A stretch of 64,000 nucleotides of DNA from Planctomycetaceae bacterium (GCA_024638965.1 JAHEJI010000003.1:1-64000), one strand, 5' to 3'. Counted from the stretch's first letter, positions 18,227 to 29,037 are shown. Notes: generated from the sequence alone by a model not told the origin. Made by a program: numbers and translations.

Positions 18227-21200
18227 TTAAAGACGATCTTCCGTTTCCAGTTGGCGGATCAGACCGAAGTCAGCCAGGACGGTGTACAGGCAAGGTATCA
18301 CCAGCAGCACGAGGACGGTTGACGCCATCATCCCAAATGCAATGCTGACCGCCAGCGGGATGATAATCTGTGCTTGCAGGCTCCGTTCAAACAACAACGG
18401 CAGCAGGCCGGCAATCGTTGTCAATGAAGTCAGGAGAATGGCACGGAATCGTTTTCGACTGGCCTGTGCCGCAGCGACTTCGATCCCCGCACCTTGCTGC
18501 AGCTGCATTTTTAAAAACAAAACCAACAAAATCGAATCGTTAACGACCACGCCTGATAATGAAATGAACCCCAGAATGCTGGGCATGCTGACATCGACAC
18601 CAACAATCACATGCCCCCAAATCACACCGATCAGCGCCAGTGGGATCGCGAGCATCACAATCAGTGGTTCAACATAGCTGCGAAATTGAAAACTGAGCAA
18701 AATGAAAACACCCACCAAACCTACAACCATGGCGGTCATCATCGACGCAGAAGTCGTGTTGCCTTCTTTGACTTCTCCTTCGAACGAGACCGAAATCTCC
18801 GGATATTTCTGATTCAATTGCGGCAAGAATTCTTTTTGCAAAACGGACGCCAATGGATTCGCCTTTAAGACTCGCGAATTCAAATCGCCGCGTACTGTAA
18901 CCGTTCGCCTTCCATCGACATGGGCGATTCGGGACCAGCCACGGTCCGATTCGATGGTCGTGACCGCACCGATCGGAATGAATTGTCCGCTTGGCAACTT
19001 GAACTGAAAATAGTCCAGATCGGCCAGTGAGTCTTGTTCACCCGGACTCAAGCGAACATCGATTTCATAGGATTCCGGACCGACCTGAATCTCGTCGGCA
19101 GTGAAACCGCTATAGGCTGTCCGGAGTTGATTGGCGAGATTCGCCGCGTCTAAACCGAGTCCCAGCGAACCCTCTTTCAGCCGCAAACGCATTTCGGGTT
19201 TTCCAGGCCGCAGATCGTCCGTGAGGTTGCGCACACCCTGGAAACGGCTTAACCAGGAAGTAAGTTCTGTGCTGGCGGACTTCAATTGGTCGAGATCATT
19301 GCCTTGCAAACGGACTTCGATCGGCCGGCCCGCCGGCCCAAATCCTGGTTCGGTGATTGACAGGTTGATCACTTCAGGAAGATCGCCGACTTCCTCGGTC
19401 CAAGCTGTAATGATATCGTCAATTCGTGTGTTTCGAATTTCTGCACTTAACAAATCGACATTTACCATTGCCACGTGTGGGCCCGATTCGAACGCATCGG
19501 GATTTTTGTTGAACTGAACCGTAACGGTTTTGACCAAATCCTGGCCATCGGGCTGTTGTAACGCATAGGTTTGATTGACCCGGTCCAAACCTCGAGTGAC
19601 CCGTTCAATCAATTCCTCGGTGCGGTTCAACGGTGTGCCAGCCGGCAGCAACATGCGCGCGGACAAGACATCGCCATCGAGATCCGGAAAAGCCTGAAAC
19701 TTGATCACGCCACCGGCCAACATTCCGACGGAAACCATGAATACCGCGAGGACACAGCCCAGCCACAAGTATCGCCAACGCAACAGGAAATCGAGCGGTC
19801 TCCCAAATAGCACCTCGCGCGTCCAAGCGATCACTGAATCAAAAAAACGCCGAAAGCGACCTGACTTTTCTGGATCTTCCCCGTGGATCGCATGACCGAG
19901 GTGGGCTGGCAGGATGGCAAACGCCTCGATCAGGCTGACGCTCATGACCAGGATCAGAATCATCGGTACGACTTTCAAGACCTTGCCGATGTCACCGCTA
20001 ATCAAAGTCAGCGGACCGAGTACACAAATCGTGGTAATGAACGAAGAAAAAACACCGGCGCGAACTTCGATCGTGCCGTCAATCGCGGCTTGCATTGCCG
20101 ATTTTCCAGCAGCCCGATGAGTTGCAATGTTTTCCGCAATCACGATCCCGTCGTCCATCAACAATCCAAGCGCCAACAACATCCCCACCATCGTCAACAT
20201 GTTGACCGTCAAACCGATCATGGGCATGAAGTAAAAGGCCCCGAAAAAAGAGACTGGCAGGCTCATTGCGACCCAGAACGAGAGTCGGGCGTTGAAAAAC
20301 AACCACAAAGTCAAAAAGACCAGCAGCATCCCCTGGGTGCCGTTTTTGATTAACATTTGCAATCGATCGACGACCAAAGTCGAACCGTCCTGGGTCACGA
20401 CCAAATTGACTTGCGGGTGCCTTTCCCGTTCGCGCTGCACAAAATCTTTGATCGTATCGGCGACACGGATGATATCCTGATTTTTTGTTTTATTGATTTG
20501 CAACAACCCAGCCCGTTCGGTGCCGAGCAGGACTTTGTTCTCTTCATACTCGAACAAATCGACGACGCGAGCCACGTCGCGCAACTGCACCTCGGCGCCG
20601 CCGGCCCCTCCTTTGATGATCAGGTTTTCCAGCTCCAGCGGCGAGCGCCGTTCCTCGACAAAGCGGATCAAGATATCCATTTCGCGAGTCTCAATTCCGC
20701 CAGCGGGTGTGCTGACACTTTGACGCGCGACGACGTTGGCAACATCGCTGGCGGTCAGTCCATACCTGGTCAGTGCTTCGGAGGAAAGTTCAATTCGCAG
20801 TTGGTGGTCGGAAAAGCCGATGACGTCGACCAGTGACACCTCGGGAAGTTGTTGAATTCGATCTTTGAGGTCCTCGCACCAGGCCTTCAGGTCCGTCGGC
20901 GTCATTGGCCCGGAGACCAGTAACGCAATGACATTGTCGGTCGTTCCCAACTGCCTGATCACAGGATCTTCGGCATCCTCAGGAAACCCATCGATCGCTT
21001 CGACTTCCGTGCTGATATCGTCTTTGAAGGTAATAAAGTCACCGCCTTCTTCCATTTCGATCGTGATCGTCCCCAGTCCTTCGCGGGCATCAGAGCGAAC
21101 TTCTTTGACGAATTTTACGCCATCGACGGCATCTTCGACTCGTTGACAAACCGCCTCTTCCACTTCTTCTGCGGTGCCACCCGGATAAACGACCCTGACT

Positions 21201-21331
21201 TCGACTTCCCATGGCGTGATGTCGGGGAATGTTTCCCGGCGCATCTGGGGAAGACTCATGACTCCCATCACCAGGAAAATGATCATCAAAAGATTGGCCG
21301 CGGTTGGATGACGCACGAAATAGGCGATCAT
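18227..21331 (-). CDS. RND efflux permease, AcrB/HAE1-like
   Basis: A 1,034-residue inner-membrane proton antiporter. Twelve membrane helices are arranged in the RND pattern (one near the N-terminus, then six, then five), separated by two large periplasmic regions. 'FPDITPWEVEVRVVYPGGTAEEVEEAV' is the porter-domain opening, and 'GLLMDDGIVIAENI' carries the helix-4 Asp pair used in proton relay. The ATG overlaps the stop of the upstream adaptor gene (ATGA), so the two are coupled. No outer-membrane channel gene lies here; one would be borrowed from elsewhere. Likely substrates are drugs or other small toxic compounds, not decidable. Confidence 0.93.
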   Translation of the reverse strand: MIAYFVRHPTAANLLMIIFLVMGVMSLPQMRRETFPDITPWEVEVRVVYPGGTAEEVEEAVCQRVEDAVDGVKFVKEVRSDAREGLGTITIEMEEGGDFITFKDDISTEVEAIDGFPEDAEDPVIRQLGTTDNVIALLVSGPMTPTDLKAWCEDLKDRIQQLPEVSLVDVIGFSDHQLRIELSSEALTRYGLTASDVANVVARQSVSTPAGGIETREMDILIRFVEERRSPLELENLIIKGGAGGAEVQLRDVARVVDLFEYEENKVLLGTERAGLLQINKTKNQDIIRVADTIKDFVQRERERHPQVNLVVTQDGSTLVVDRLQMLIKNGTQGMLLVFLTLWLFFNARLSFWVAMSLPVSFFGAFYFMPMIGLTVNMLTMVGMLLALGLLMDDGIVIAENIATHRAAGKSAMQAAIDGTIEVRAGVFSSFITTICVLGPLTLISGDIGKVLKVVPMILILVMSVSLIEAFAILPAHLGHAIHGEDPEKSGRFRRFFDSVIAWTREVLFGRPLDFLLRWRYLWLGCVLAVFMVSVGMLAGGVIKFQAFPDLDGDVLSARMLLPAGTPLNRTEELIERVTRGLDRVNQTYALQQPDGQDLVKTVTVQFNKNPDAFESGPHVAMVNVDLLSAEIRNTRIDDIITAWTEEVGDLPEVINLSITEPGFGPAGRPIEVRLQGNDLDQLKSASTELTSWLSRFQGVRNLTDDLRPGKPEMRLRLKEGSLGLGLDAANLANQLRTAYSGFTADEIQVGPESYEIDVRLSPGEQDSLADLDYFQFKLPSGQFIPIGAVTTIESDRGWSRIAHVDGRRTVTVRGDLNSRVLKANPLASVLQKEFLPQLNQKYPEISVSFEGEVKEGNTTSASMMTAMVVGLVGVFILLSFQFRSYVEPLIVMLAIPLALIGVIWGHVIVGVDVSMPSILGFISLSGVVVNDSILLVLFLKMQLQQGAGIEVAAAQASRKRFRAILLTSLTTIAGLLPLLFERSLQAQIIIPLAVSIAFGMMASTVLVLLVIPCLYTVLADFGLIRQLETEDRL

Positions 21332-22710
21332 TTCACCGTCCCTTTTCCAGCGGCTGCGTCGATCAAGCGTTGCCTGAGGTCATCGTCGTGGACGCCTTTG
21401 ACGAGCATCCCTTCGACGGCTGGTGTTGGATCGGAAACAACAACGATGTCGTTTTCGTTCAAGCCCGCTTTGATGGCCACAAAACCCGATTGGGCGAATG
21501 AAACTTCCACGGCCCGCCGCAACAATCGCTGGTCGCCATCGACCAGATAAACGTGACCGTCCCTCAATGCCGTGCGCGGAATAATGACTTGTTCAATCTG
21601 TTTCTGCGATCGTAACTCAACCTCGCAAAACGTGCCGCGAACCGGCGGCGGTCGCTGACCCGGGATCGCTCGGGTGTACGGATCGTCGATGGCAAACACG
21701 ATACCCAACGTTCGCGTCTCGGGATCGATGTTTTCGCGAACACGTTCAAAACGGGCCGGCCATTCGATTTCCCGATCACCGTATTTGTATCGGACAATCG
21801 CGTCGATCTTGAACACTTCGCGCATGGTTCGCATGTTCAGATCGAGCGGTTGACCGTTGTTCGGGTTTTGCAAAAGTTTACGAACGTATTGGGGGGCGAC
21901 GTGCGCTTCGACTTCAATTGAATCGACATTGTGCGCTTCAAAGAGGGTCTGTCCGGTAGCCAGGAACTGATCGACTTCGATAAATACCGGCCCGATGCGG
22001 CAATCGAAAGGAGCCCGGAGTACCGTTTTTTGCTGATCCAATTTGGCCTGCTGAAGCTTGGCCTGCTGGACCGCAAGGTTGGCTTCGATGGATTTCGTTG
22101 TCGACGGAAACAGGTTTAGCGAGTTCGTCAACGACTGGACTTTCTGACGCTGCAAAAGAACATTACGCTGCTGTTGTTCGATTTCGGAAGTCGAGATGGC
22201 GTTCCTTTCAAATAATCCGCGCAAGCGCTCCAGTTCGCTTTCGGCAAGGCTCAGAGAGTCGCGTTCGATTGTCAAAGATGCCTGATCATTGGTCTTTTTG
22301 ACTGCCAACTCGTCCAGTTGCGCAACTGTCTGGCTGATGGTTGCGTTCAATTGGGCTACGGCCAATTCATATTCAGCGGGGTCAATTTTCAGGACAACCG
22401 AATCCTTCTTGATAATTGATCCAGCACTTAAGTCTGGATGGACTTCGATGACCCTGCCTTTTACTTCCGCGACGGCTTGCCAGATATTGCCCGGTTCGGC
22501 TGTGCCATAACCGATCGCGCGGGGAACAATCGCTTGCAACGGAGCCTTAATAACACGTAACACGCGGGCAACTTCCTGTTCGGGTTCGCGCTGAGGCGGT
22601 AATCGATTCTGGATTAATATCGCCAGAATCACAGCACCCACAACAACCGGGGGAATAAAAAGTAACTTAGGGAGATGTTTTCGGATGACTGGCGGAATGT
22701 TTTTTTTCAT
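21328..22710 (-). CDS. RND periplasmic adaptor (membrane fusion protein)
   Basis: 460 residues. One N-terminal membrane anchor (about 12-30), then 'GYGTAEPGNIWQAVAEVKGRVIEVHPDLSAGSIIKKDSVVLKI' (lipoyl half), a coiled-coil hairpin (about 125-215), the second lipoyl half ('VLRAPFDCRIGPVFIEVDQFLATGQTLF') and beta barrel. It is first gene of the pump operon and connects the permease to an outer-membrane channel. 'VYLVDGDQRLLRRAVEV' matches the C-terminal domain of RND adaptors. Confidence 0.92.
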   Translation of the reverse strand: MKKNIPPVIRKHLPKLLFIPPVVVGAVILAILIQNRLPPQREPEQEVARVLRVIKAPLQAIVPRAIGYGTAEPGNIWQAVAEVKGRVIEVHPDLSAGSIIKKDSVVLKIDPAEYELAVAQLNATISQTVAQLDELAVKKTNDQASLTIERDSLSLAESELERLRGLFERNAISTSEIEQQQRNVLLQRQKVQSLTNSLNLFPSTTKSIEANLAVQQAKLQQAKLDQQKTVLRAPFDCRIGPVFIEVDQFLATGQTLFEAHNVDSIEVEAHVAPQYVRKLLQNPNNGQPLDLNMRTMREVFKIDAIVRYKYGDREIEWPARFERVRENIDPETRTLGIVFAIDDPYTRAIPGQRPPPVRGTFCEVELRSQKQIEQVIIPRTALRDGHVYLVDGDQRLLRRAVEVSFAQSGFVAIKAGLNENDIVVVSDPTPAVEGMLVKGVHDDDLRQRLIDAAAGKGTVK

Positions 22711-22849
22711 GCACTCGAATTTTGGTTGGCATCAAATTGAATCTGAACCTGATATCTTAGTCAAAAACTATCGATGTCGGCTGCACGACGGCGTGCGATT
22801 CTGCGGAAGCTGGCCGCAGTTGTACTGTTCCTGCGAACTTTATGGATAA

Positions 22850-23005
22850 ACGAAGCGCGGGGGCGGGAAAAGAGGGGCGGGAAAAAGGTACGGGAAAAAG
22901 GGACACCCAAACTCTGCTATGGAGCCGGGAAAAAGGGAGGAGCTGAAGGAAAGGGGAAAAGGGAAAGGGGAAATCGGACACCCAAACACAGCTGTCAAGG
23001 GCTTG
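22850..23005 (+). repeat. Polypurine tract with duplicated ACACCCAAAC motif
   Basis: The plus strand is almost all G and A for about 120 bases (runs such as gggcgggaaaagagg). Inside are two copies of GGACACCCAAAC (22901 and 22976), each followed by CTCTGCTAT or ACAGCTGT. Sequences of this kind occur as dispersed intergenic repeats in some planctomycetes and cyanobacteria. Possible origin: a REP-type element, tandem-expanded. Confidence 0.5.
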
Positions 23006-23185
23006 AACAATCAGTGTAATCATGTACACGTGCATGCGATTTGGGAGGATTGTTTGCCGAAGGAGTGAGCTTTTTTGGGCGAACGAAGCGAGCGCGGACG
23101 ATCTAAAAGGAGAACGCGACGACGGAACTCGAACCTGTTTGAGCGGTAATCATCGACTAGGACGATTGTCGGCTGGGCTCGTTGA

Positions 23186-23423
23186 ATGAAGACATCGCCA
23201 CGACCCTGATTGCCGTGGCATCAGAAGTTCCGGCAGATTCCGAACTTGCGAATCACATGATCTGGCTCGTGCGGGACAGAGGTTAGCGGAGACTCTTGAG
23301 TTGGCTGCCCGCCAATTTCCAGAGCTAACTTCGCGCGTCGCCGACTTCCAAAGCCGAATCGCAGAACGGCTCCGCGCTCCCGTTTTCAGCAGCGACGATG
23401 ACCCGGATGATTTCCCATTTTGA
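23186..23423 (+). pseudogene. Gene remnant, family unknown
   Basis: Two coding-like blocks lie in different frames: 'DIATTLIAVASEVPADSELA...MIWLVRDR', then after a TAG/frameshift near 23285 'LAETLELAARQFPELTSRV...DDDPDDFPF' and TGA at 23421-23423. The junction 'VRDR|LAETLELA' reads smoothly if one or two bases are restored. This suggests the frameshifted C-terminus of a lost gene. I do not recognise the family and no start is identifiable. Confidence 0.4.
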
Positions 23424-23499
23424 GTGATGGGCCGGTGCGCGGAAGGAGGGTGTCTACCGGCCGCAGATTGCTTGTGGATGTAGGCAGTGGCTGCAGTTT

Positions 23500-25740
23500 T
23501 TATTGTCGCGATTTCTCATTTTTTTTCAAAACTGCCCGCTCAGCGTAAGTCTCGACCTTGGTGAAGAGTTCGTCAGCACGAATGGGCTTGGAAAGATAAT
23601 CGTCCATCCCGGCTTCGAGGCAGAGTTCGCGATCCCCTTTGATGGCGCTGGCAGTCATGGCCACGATCGGAAAGTGTCCACCACTGACTTCTTCACGCGC
23701 GCGGATTTCGCGTGTCGCCTCCAGTCCGTCCATGACCGGCATCTGCACGTCCATCAACACCACATCGAACTTCGCGGGATCGGGGGTAAACAGGGCTTCG
23801 ACTGCTTCACGTCCGTTGTGAGCCACATGGACCGAATGACCACGTCGATTAAGCAGCGCGACGGCGACTTTTTGATTCACGACTCCATCCTCGGCAAGCA
23901 GGATGTGGAGGGGAGTCTTGGCCGGGACGATCATCGATTCTTTTGAACGAACAGGCTCGCCTGAACCGGGCTCTGCCAGTGCTTGAGTGATCGCCTCAAG
24001 TAGCACAGACTGTTTTACCGGCTTGGGTAAGCAACGGGCCACGTTTAACTGCTTTGCAAGCTGGCCGTCATCTGCACCGATCACCGAGGTCAGGAGCATC
24101 ACTTTCATCGCGGCTAGATCCTGATCCGAGTGTTGGCGGAGTTGTTCGGTAATCTCCAAACCGTCCGTGCCCGGCATCACCGAGTCAACGAGGAGCAATT
24201 GATACGGATTGCCAGCTTTTTTGCCGCGCTCGAGTTCCGCAATCGCTTCGGCACCGTCAGAATGTATCGTCGTTGCCAGCCCCCACTGATCCAGTATTTC
24301 CTTGAGGATCCGCAGGCTGGTGGTGTTGTCATCGATCACCAGGACTCGTTGATTCTTGAGTTCCGGTGCGATGGCGAGCGGTTGTTGTGCAGCGGTATTG
24401 CCCAACTGAATGATGAACTGGAAAGCGCTGCCTTGCCCTTCGTCGCTTTCGACCCAGATCTTTCCGTTCATCATCTCGACCAAGCGCCGTGAAATCGCCA
24501 GTCCTAATCCTGTTCCACCGAACTTCCGGCTGGTCGCACTGTCTGCCTGGCTGAACATTTCGAAAACCCGTGCTTGCTTTTCCAAGGGAATACCGATGCC
24601 TGTGTCACGCACCACGACGTGTAGCATCACGTGATCGTCGCTTTGGGAGTGGACCTTGACTTCCACAACGACTTCCCCTTGGTCGGTAAACTTGATCGCG
24701 TTGCCCGTCAGGTTCAAAACGATTTGACGCAATCGTATTGGGTCACCGACAAGCAAGTCGGGAATCGCGGGGGAAATATCGCAGGCCAGTTCAAGGCCCT
24801 GTTGTGCAGAACGGTTGGCGATTGTCAGCAAGGTGTCGCCAAGTGTTTCTCGCAGACTGAATTCGATCGATTCCAATTCCAGCTTGCCTGCTTCGATCTT
24901 GGAGAAATCCAGGATATCGTTCAGCAGTTGCATGAGGGCGTCGGCGGACTGTTTGACAATATGCTGGTAGTCGCGCTGTTCGTTCGAAAGCTCGGTGTCC
25001 AATAGCACCTCGGTCATCCCGATGATGCCATTCATCGGCGTGCGGATCTCGTGACTTATGGAGGCGAGGAATTCGCTTTTGGCTTGGTTGGCCGCTTCGG
25101 CCCGCTCTTCCTCTCGGAGGGCAATGTTTCTAAGCTGTCGCAATGGCCGATAAACGAATAGCCGTGTGACCACAATGGACGTAGCGGACACCGCCAGGCA
25201 CATCACAAGTCCGAGCAGGGCGGTCAACCGCATGTCATTCGAGATCTGCTCGATAATCGCCCGGCGAGACATCACTAAATTCACCTCGCCGATCAATTCG
25301 CCATTGTCCGCGAAAACATTAGCATTGGCCATGGCATAATTCGAAGACTGTGAGTAAAAGGCGAGTTCGCGCTCGGGCTCGTCTTCCCGGCGGACTTCGA
25401 CCAAGATCAATTTTTCGCCGCGTACATCCAGATCGTCTGTGACCCGAACGTAGACGATTTCTGAATTCGCGAGGCTCGCTTCCAACAGTTGTTTTACCGT
25501 TCTATCATCGATGTTCCACATGGCGCTCGCGGCACTCGTGGCGATGGAGGACGCGCTCTGATCAGCCTCGGTCCGAATTCTATTCTGGAACTGGATATAA
25601 GCGATCAGCGCGACCACAACACCGAAAACCGCGAGGGTGATGAGGATCGTTGTCACCAATGCGACGATATAGCGTACCGTGATTCCGCGCTCGTCCGTGC
25701 TGAATCCTGGCCCCGGTTCAACTTGTGATTCTGCAGTCAT
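23500..25740 (-). CDS. Hybrid sensor histidine kinase with two receiver domains
   Basis: 746 residues. A first membrane helix (about 24-48), a periplasmic sensing region of about 125 residues and a second helix (about 172-195) precede HisKA with phospho-acceptor H223 in '[15 protein letters not shown]'. HATPase_c follows (N box '[15 protein letters not shown]', G boxes 'DTGIGIP', 'GGTGLGLAI'). Then come receiver 1 (Asp near 517, 'LLLVDSVMP') and receiver 2 (Asp near 663, '[10 protein letters not shown]'). No HPt domain is present, so phosphate must pass to a separate partner. The start codon overlaps the stop of the binding-protein gene by four bases. It probably reads that protein's ligand state. 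Confidence 0.93.
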   Translation of the reverse strand: MTAESQVEPGPGFSTDERGITVRYIVALVTTILITLAVFGVVVALIAYIQFQNRIRTEADQSASSIATSAASAMWNIDDRTVKQLLEASLANSEIVYVRVTDDLDVRGEKLILVEVRREDEPERELAFYSQSSNYAMANANVFADNGELIGEVNLVMSRRAIIEQISNDMRLTALLGLVMCLAVSATSIVVTRLFVYRPLRQLRNIALREEERAEAANQAKSEFLASISHEIRTPMNGIIGMTEVLLDTELSNEQRDYQHIVKQSADALMQLLNDILDFSKIEAGKLELESIEFSLRETLGDTLLTIANRSAQQGLELACDISPAIPDLLVGDPIRLRQIVLNLTGNAIKFTDQGEVVVEVKVHSQSDDHVMLHVVVRDTGIGIPLEKQARVFEMFSQADSATSRKFGGTGLGLAISRRLVEMMNGKIWVESDEGQGSAFQFIIQLGNTAAQQPLAIAPELKNQRVLVIDDNTTSLRILKEILDQWGLATTIHSDGAEAIAELERGKKAGNPYQLLLVDSVMPGTDGLEITEQLRQHSDQDLAAMKVMLLTSVIGADDGQLAKQLNVARCLPKPVKQSVLLEAITQALAEPGSGEPVRSKESMIVPAKTPLHILLAEDGVVNQKVAVALLNRRGHSVHVAHNGREAVEALFTPDPAKFDVVLMDVQMPVMDGLEATREIRAREEVSGGHFPIVAMTASAIKGDRELCLEAGMDDYLSKPIRADELFTKVETYAERAVLKKNEKSRQ

Positions 25741-26954
25741 TGGTTACGTCCATCGTCTTCCTTGGAAGCATCACCGACGTTGGATGGAGTGAACGGCACA
25801 TCCCTTGGAATGTTTTCGGTCGACAGGGCCTGCGCGCCAAAACCATAGTCCTTCAGCTCCGGCGAGTAGACGCGAGAGAGCTGACGAAAGTCCATGCGTT
25901 CCCACATGGACTCGTCGAGTTCAGCTTGGTAGATCGCCAGATTGTCTTTGGTGACCAGTGTCATCGGCGATTCGAAGCGAGTCGGTATCTGAGCCAGGTC
26001 GACACCCTGGAAAAAATCGTGCAACAGCACAGCGACCCATCCTCCTTCCTTAAAATGTCCGCCCACCGTTGCGCACATCGTTCCCTGCTCGATTAATCTC
26101 ATCGCTTCGGGAGTGGCGTCCACGCCACCGACGATCACATCTTTACCTGCGGTTTGTTGCACGCCCTCCTTGATGCGATCCTGCATGGCCGCGATCGCGC
26201 CGACGGCCATATGATCACTGGCCGACCAAATCACCGAAACGTGATCGTACCGCCGAAGAAGGAAACGGCACCGCTTACGAGCAAATTTCTGGTCCCAATC
26301 GGCTGCCACGACCTGATCCAACACGGCCTCGTCGGAGCGTTCGTCGATGGCTTTCCTCAATCCTTTTTCGCGCGCGAGCGCGGCCTCATGTGAGACGACT
26401 CCATTCAAACCGATCACGTGGACTCGGCCGTCGGGTCCTAGTCGTCGCGGATCTTTTTTGGCCTCGTCAATTAGCGCGTTGGCCAGCTGATAACCGGCGC
26501 CGTAATCATCGGGCAGCATTTCTCCGATCCAGAATCGCAGTGGCGTCCGCGGCTCGCCGACCTGCTCCTTTTCTTCGACGTTGAGTCCCGAGTTGACCAG
26601 AAATACCGGAACTTGATATTGCTCGGCGAGTCTCAAGATGTTCGTTCCCGTTCGCTTGAAACTTTGAACGACAATACCGTCGGGCTTGTCAGCGCGTTCG
26701 CAGACCTCGCGAACCTGCGAAACCATTCGGTTGCGGCTATTGTCAGCGTAAAAAACTTCGAGTTTGATTTCCAGGTCCTGCGCCGCCTCGCGCATGAAAT
26801 CAATGAACAGATCCCAGAAGGGGTTTTGTTCGCCGCTGCCGGTGAACAAGACCACACAGCGCTGTTCGTCGGTGTGGGCCGGTTCCTCACCGTTAAGTGT
26901 TCCGCAAAGAAGTCCGAACACCATCAGGCAGACGGGTACCATCCGCCGTAACAT
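25737..26954 (-). CDS. Periplasmic sugar-binding-like protein, partner of the hybrid kinase
   Basis: 405 residues. ATG 26954 starts a Sec signal peptide ('[22 protein letters not shown]'). The mature part is a type I periplasmic binding fold (ribose/galactose/LuxP group): '[26 protein letters not shown]', 'PDGIVVQSF', '[10 protein letters not shown]', '[21 protein letters not shown]', '[16 protein letters not shown]'. No ABC permease or ATPase gene is adjacent. Instead it overlaps a hybrid kinase gene, an arrangement like LuxP-LuxQ, so a sensory rather than transport role is likely. The ligand is unknown; a sugar or autoinducer-like furanosyl compound is possible. Confidence 0.87.
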   Translation of the reverse strand: MLRRMVPVCLMVFGLLCGTLNGEEPAHTDEQRCVVLFTGSGEQNPFWDLFIDFMREAAQDLEIKLEVFYADNSRNRMVSQVREVCERADKPDGIVVQSFKRTGTNILRLAEQYQVPVFLVNSGLNVEEKEQVGEPRTPLRFWIGEMLPDDYGAGYQLANALIDEAKKDPRRLGPDGRVHVIGLNGVVSHEAALAREKGLRKAIDERSDEAVLDQVVAADWDQKFARKRCRFLLRRYDHVSVIWSASDHMAVGAIAAMQDRIKEGVQQTAGKDVIVGGVDATPEAMRLIEQGTMCATVGGHFKEGGWVAVLLHDFFQGVDLAQIPTRFESPMTLVTKDNLAIYQAELDESMWERMDFRQLSRVYSPELKDYGFGAQALSTENIPRDVPFTPSNVGDASKEDDGRNQ

Positions 26955-27352
26955 GCAAGGCGCGGCAAACGGGAGCGTGCAGATCAACGTGAATTTTAAC
27001 CTGAACGTCCTAACGGAGAACAACAATCAGAGCCCCCTTCCTTACTGGAATGTGCCCAGTCCGTTGCGTTATGTACGATGATTATCATCGCGAAACAATA
27101 ACACGCGGTCAAGCGAGTGGGATGGCCGGTCCAAATCATTCGAGGATATCGGTTCGCTTGGAACTGCACTTATTTGGGCGTAAACTTGCTCAGATTACGG
27201 CTTGTTGTCGCACGCGTGTTTCGTCGAATTGTTGATCTCATCTTCGGAACGACCAGCTTGGCAGCGAAACATCCGAGCGTCAGGGGATGATGTTTCAAGG
27301 TTGATCGGGTTGCTCGGTGAGGCGGCTGATTTCGGCTACTTGAAACTCAGTG
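26955..27352. other. Intergenic region upstream of the binding-protein/kinase operon
   Basis: About 400 bases with no supportable gene. It should contain the promoter for the minus-strand sensory operon. The 105-residue plus-strand ORF at its left edge is a shadow of the signal peptide region. Confidence 0.5.
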
Positions 27353-27632
27353 GGCGTTAGGCCAATGGCACTTGCTTCAGAAAGGAATAGAGCCGTACTT
27401 GTAGGCCCGAAGGGTCGGCCATATGTCAGCCCAGGGCAGCGTCCTGGGGAAATGTTAGAGTTACGACATCAGCCCTGAAAGGGGCGGCCCTAAGCAGCGT
27501 TTAGGAACGACGCGTTGGGCCTTGAAGTGGTGATGGTAATTTGGTTTCTCAGGCCGCTGGCCTGGGCTGACATAGGATCGCTCGGTTGGAGCTGAAGTAA
27601 AACATGCTAAAGTAAGTGCCATTCGGCGTTAG
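27353..27632. mobile_element. MITE-like element with inverted ends and 8-bp direct repeats
   Basis: A 264-base non-coding block has imperfect terminal inverted repeats: left GCCAATGGCACTTGCTTCAG, right end reading inward GAATGGCACTTACTTTAG. It is bracketed by identical 8-mers GGCGTTAG (27353-27360 and 27625-27632), as expected of a target-site duplication. Inside are several G/C-rich short palindromes and 'CAGCCC' words. It encodes nothing. This fits a non-autonomous transposon or a dispersed planctomycete intergenic repeat. Confidence 0.6.
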
Positions 27633-27838
27633 CGATCTGCTGGGGCGTTTGCTAAAGCAGGCTTCCGAATAGAATTCACAGTATTCAAAATATCTTTCAA
27701 CCAGCAAGGCGTCAAAAGTCGTCGTCACGATAGCATTTTCAAAAAATGTGTAAGCAATTCTGTTTTATTTCGTCGCTAATTGATTAATTGCTCGACAAAC
27801 TAGCAACCGCTAACCAAAAACATACTCGTTCACCCAGA

Positions 27839-28963
27839 ATGGATTGCAATATGAATACGCGGCCTTCAACAAAAAATTTGCTCACACCGCTTGATCTTCA
27901 CGGACTGAAACTCGCAAACCGCGTGGTGATGGCGCCGTTGACTCGATCCAGAGCGGGTGAGAACCGTATCCCGAACGACTTGATGGCGGAGTATTACGCG
28001 CAGCGCTCATCGGCGGGCTTGATCATCACCGAAGCAACATCCATCTCGCTCCAAGCAATCGGATGGAGACAGTCTCCCGGTATCTATACGGATGAAATGG
28101 TTGAAGGCTGGAGACGGGTTGTCGATGCGGTCCATGAAAACGGTGGCCGCGTGTTCCTGCAGCTATGGCACACCGGCAGAGCATCGCATAGCGACTTTCA
28201 CAACGGCCAACGCCCGGTCGCGCCGTCTGCAATTCCCATTAGCGAGGACCACATTCACACGCCTCTCGGCAAGAAACCGTATGAAACCCCGCGAGCGCTG
28301 GAAACCGACGAAATTCCAAACATCGTCACGGATTATCGGCGGGCGGCTGAGCGTGCCAAGGCGGCAGGATTCGATGGTGTTGAAATCCACTCTGCCAACG
28401 GCTACTTGTTGGACCAATTTTTGCAATCGAAAACGAATCACCGCACTGATGTCTACGGAGGAAGCATTGAAAACCGATACCGCTTGCTTGGTGAGGTAGT
28501 TGATGCTGTCACCAACGTTTTCCCGGCCAATCGAGTTGGCGTGCGTATTTCTCCCAATGGTTCTTTTAACGATATGGGTTCGCCAGACTATCGCGAGCAA
28601 TTCAGTTTTGTCGCGAAGCAACTGGACAATTATGGTTTGGCCTATCTGCATGTTCTGGATGGCCTCGGGTTCGGATTCCACGAACTGGGCGAGCCGATGA
28701 CGTTGCGTGAATTCCGCAATTTCTTTCACGGGCCCTTGATGGGCAACGTTGGATACACTGCAGAATCAGCGGAGGCTGCGATCGCAAGTGGAGACGCTGA
28801 GTTGATTGCTTTTGGCCGCCCATTTATCAGCAATCCCGATCTCGTTGAGCGGTTTGCGAACGATTGGCCGCTTGCCGAACCCGCTGATATGTCGACTTGG
28901 TATTCGTTTGACGAAAAGGGTTACGCCGACTACCCCAAATACCGGGACGAACAACTTGCTTGA
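27839..28963 (+). CDS. Old yellow enzyme family alkene reductase
   Basis: 374 residues, cytoplasmic FMN-dependent NAD(P)H:ene reductase (NemA/OYE type). Diagnostic blocks are 'LANRVVMAPLTRSRAG', 'QLWHTGRASH', 'AGFDGVEIHSANGYLLDQFLQ', 'RTDVYGGSIENRYRL' and 'IAFGRPFISNPDLVERF'. The H-S-A-N substrate-site motif is the His/Asn pair of OYEs. It would reduce activated C=C bonds or nitro compounds. ATG 27839 is used; ATG 27851 is an alternative. The gene appears single, followed by a palindromic repeat. Confidence 0.93.
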   Translation: MDCNMNTRPSTKNLLTPLDLHGLKLANRVVMAPLTRSRAGENRIPNDLMAEYYAQRSSAGLIITEATSISLQAIGWRQSPGIYTDEMVEGWRRVVDAVHENGGRVFLQLWHTGRASHSDFHNGQRPVAPSAIPISEDHIHTPLGKKPYETPRALETDEIPNIVTDYRRAAERAKAAGFDGVEIHSANGYLLDQFLQSKTNHRTDVYGGSIENRYRLLGEVVDAVTNVFPANRVGVRISPNGSFNDMGSPDYREQFSFVAKQLDNYGLAYLHVLDGLGFGFHELGEPMTLREFRNFFHGPLMGNVGYTAESAEAAIASGDAELIAFGRPFISNPDLVERFANDWPLAEPADMSTWYSFDEKGYADYPKYRDEQLA

Positions 28964-29037
28964 CCTTAGTCGCGGGTGCCGCGTCAATATTTGACTTTTG
29001 GACCAGCCGCTTCCGCGCCAGGTAGCGTTTGTCAAAT

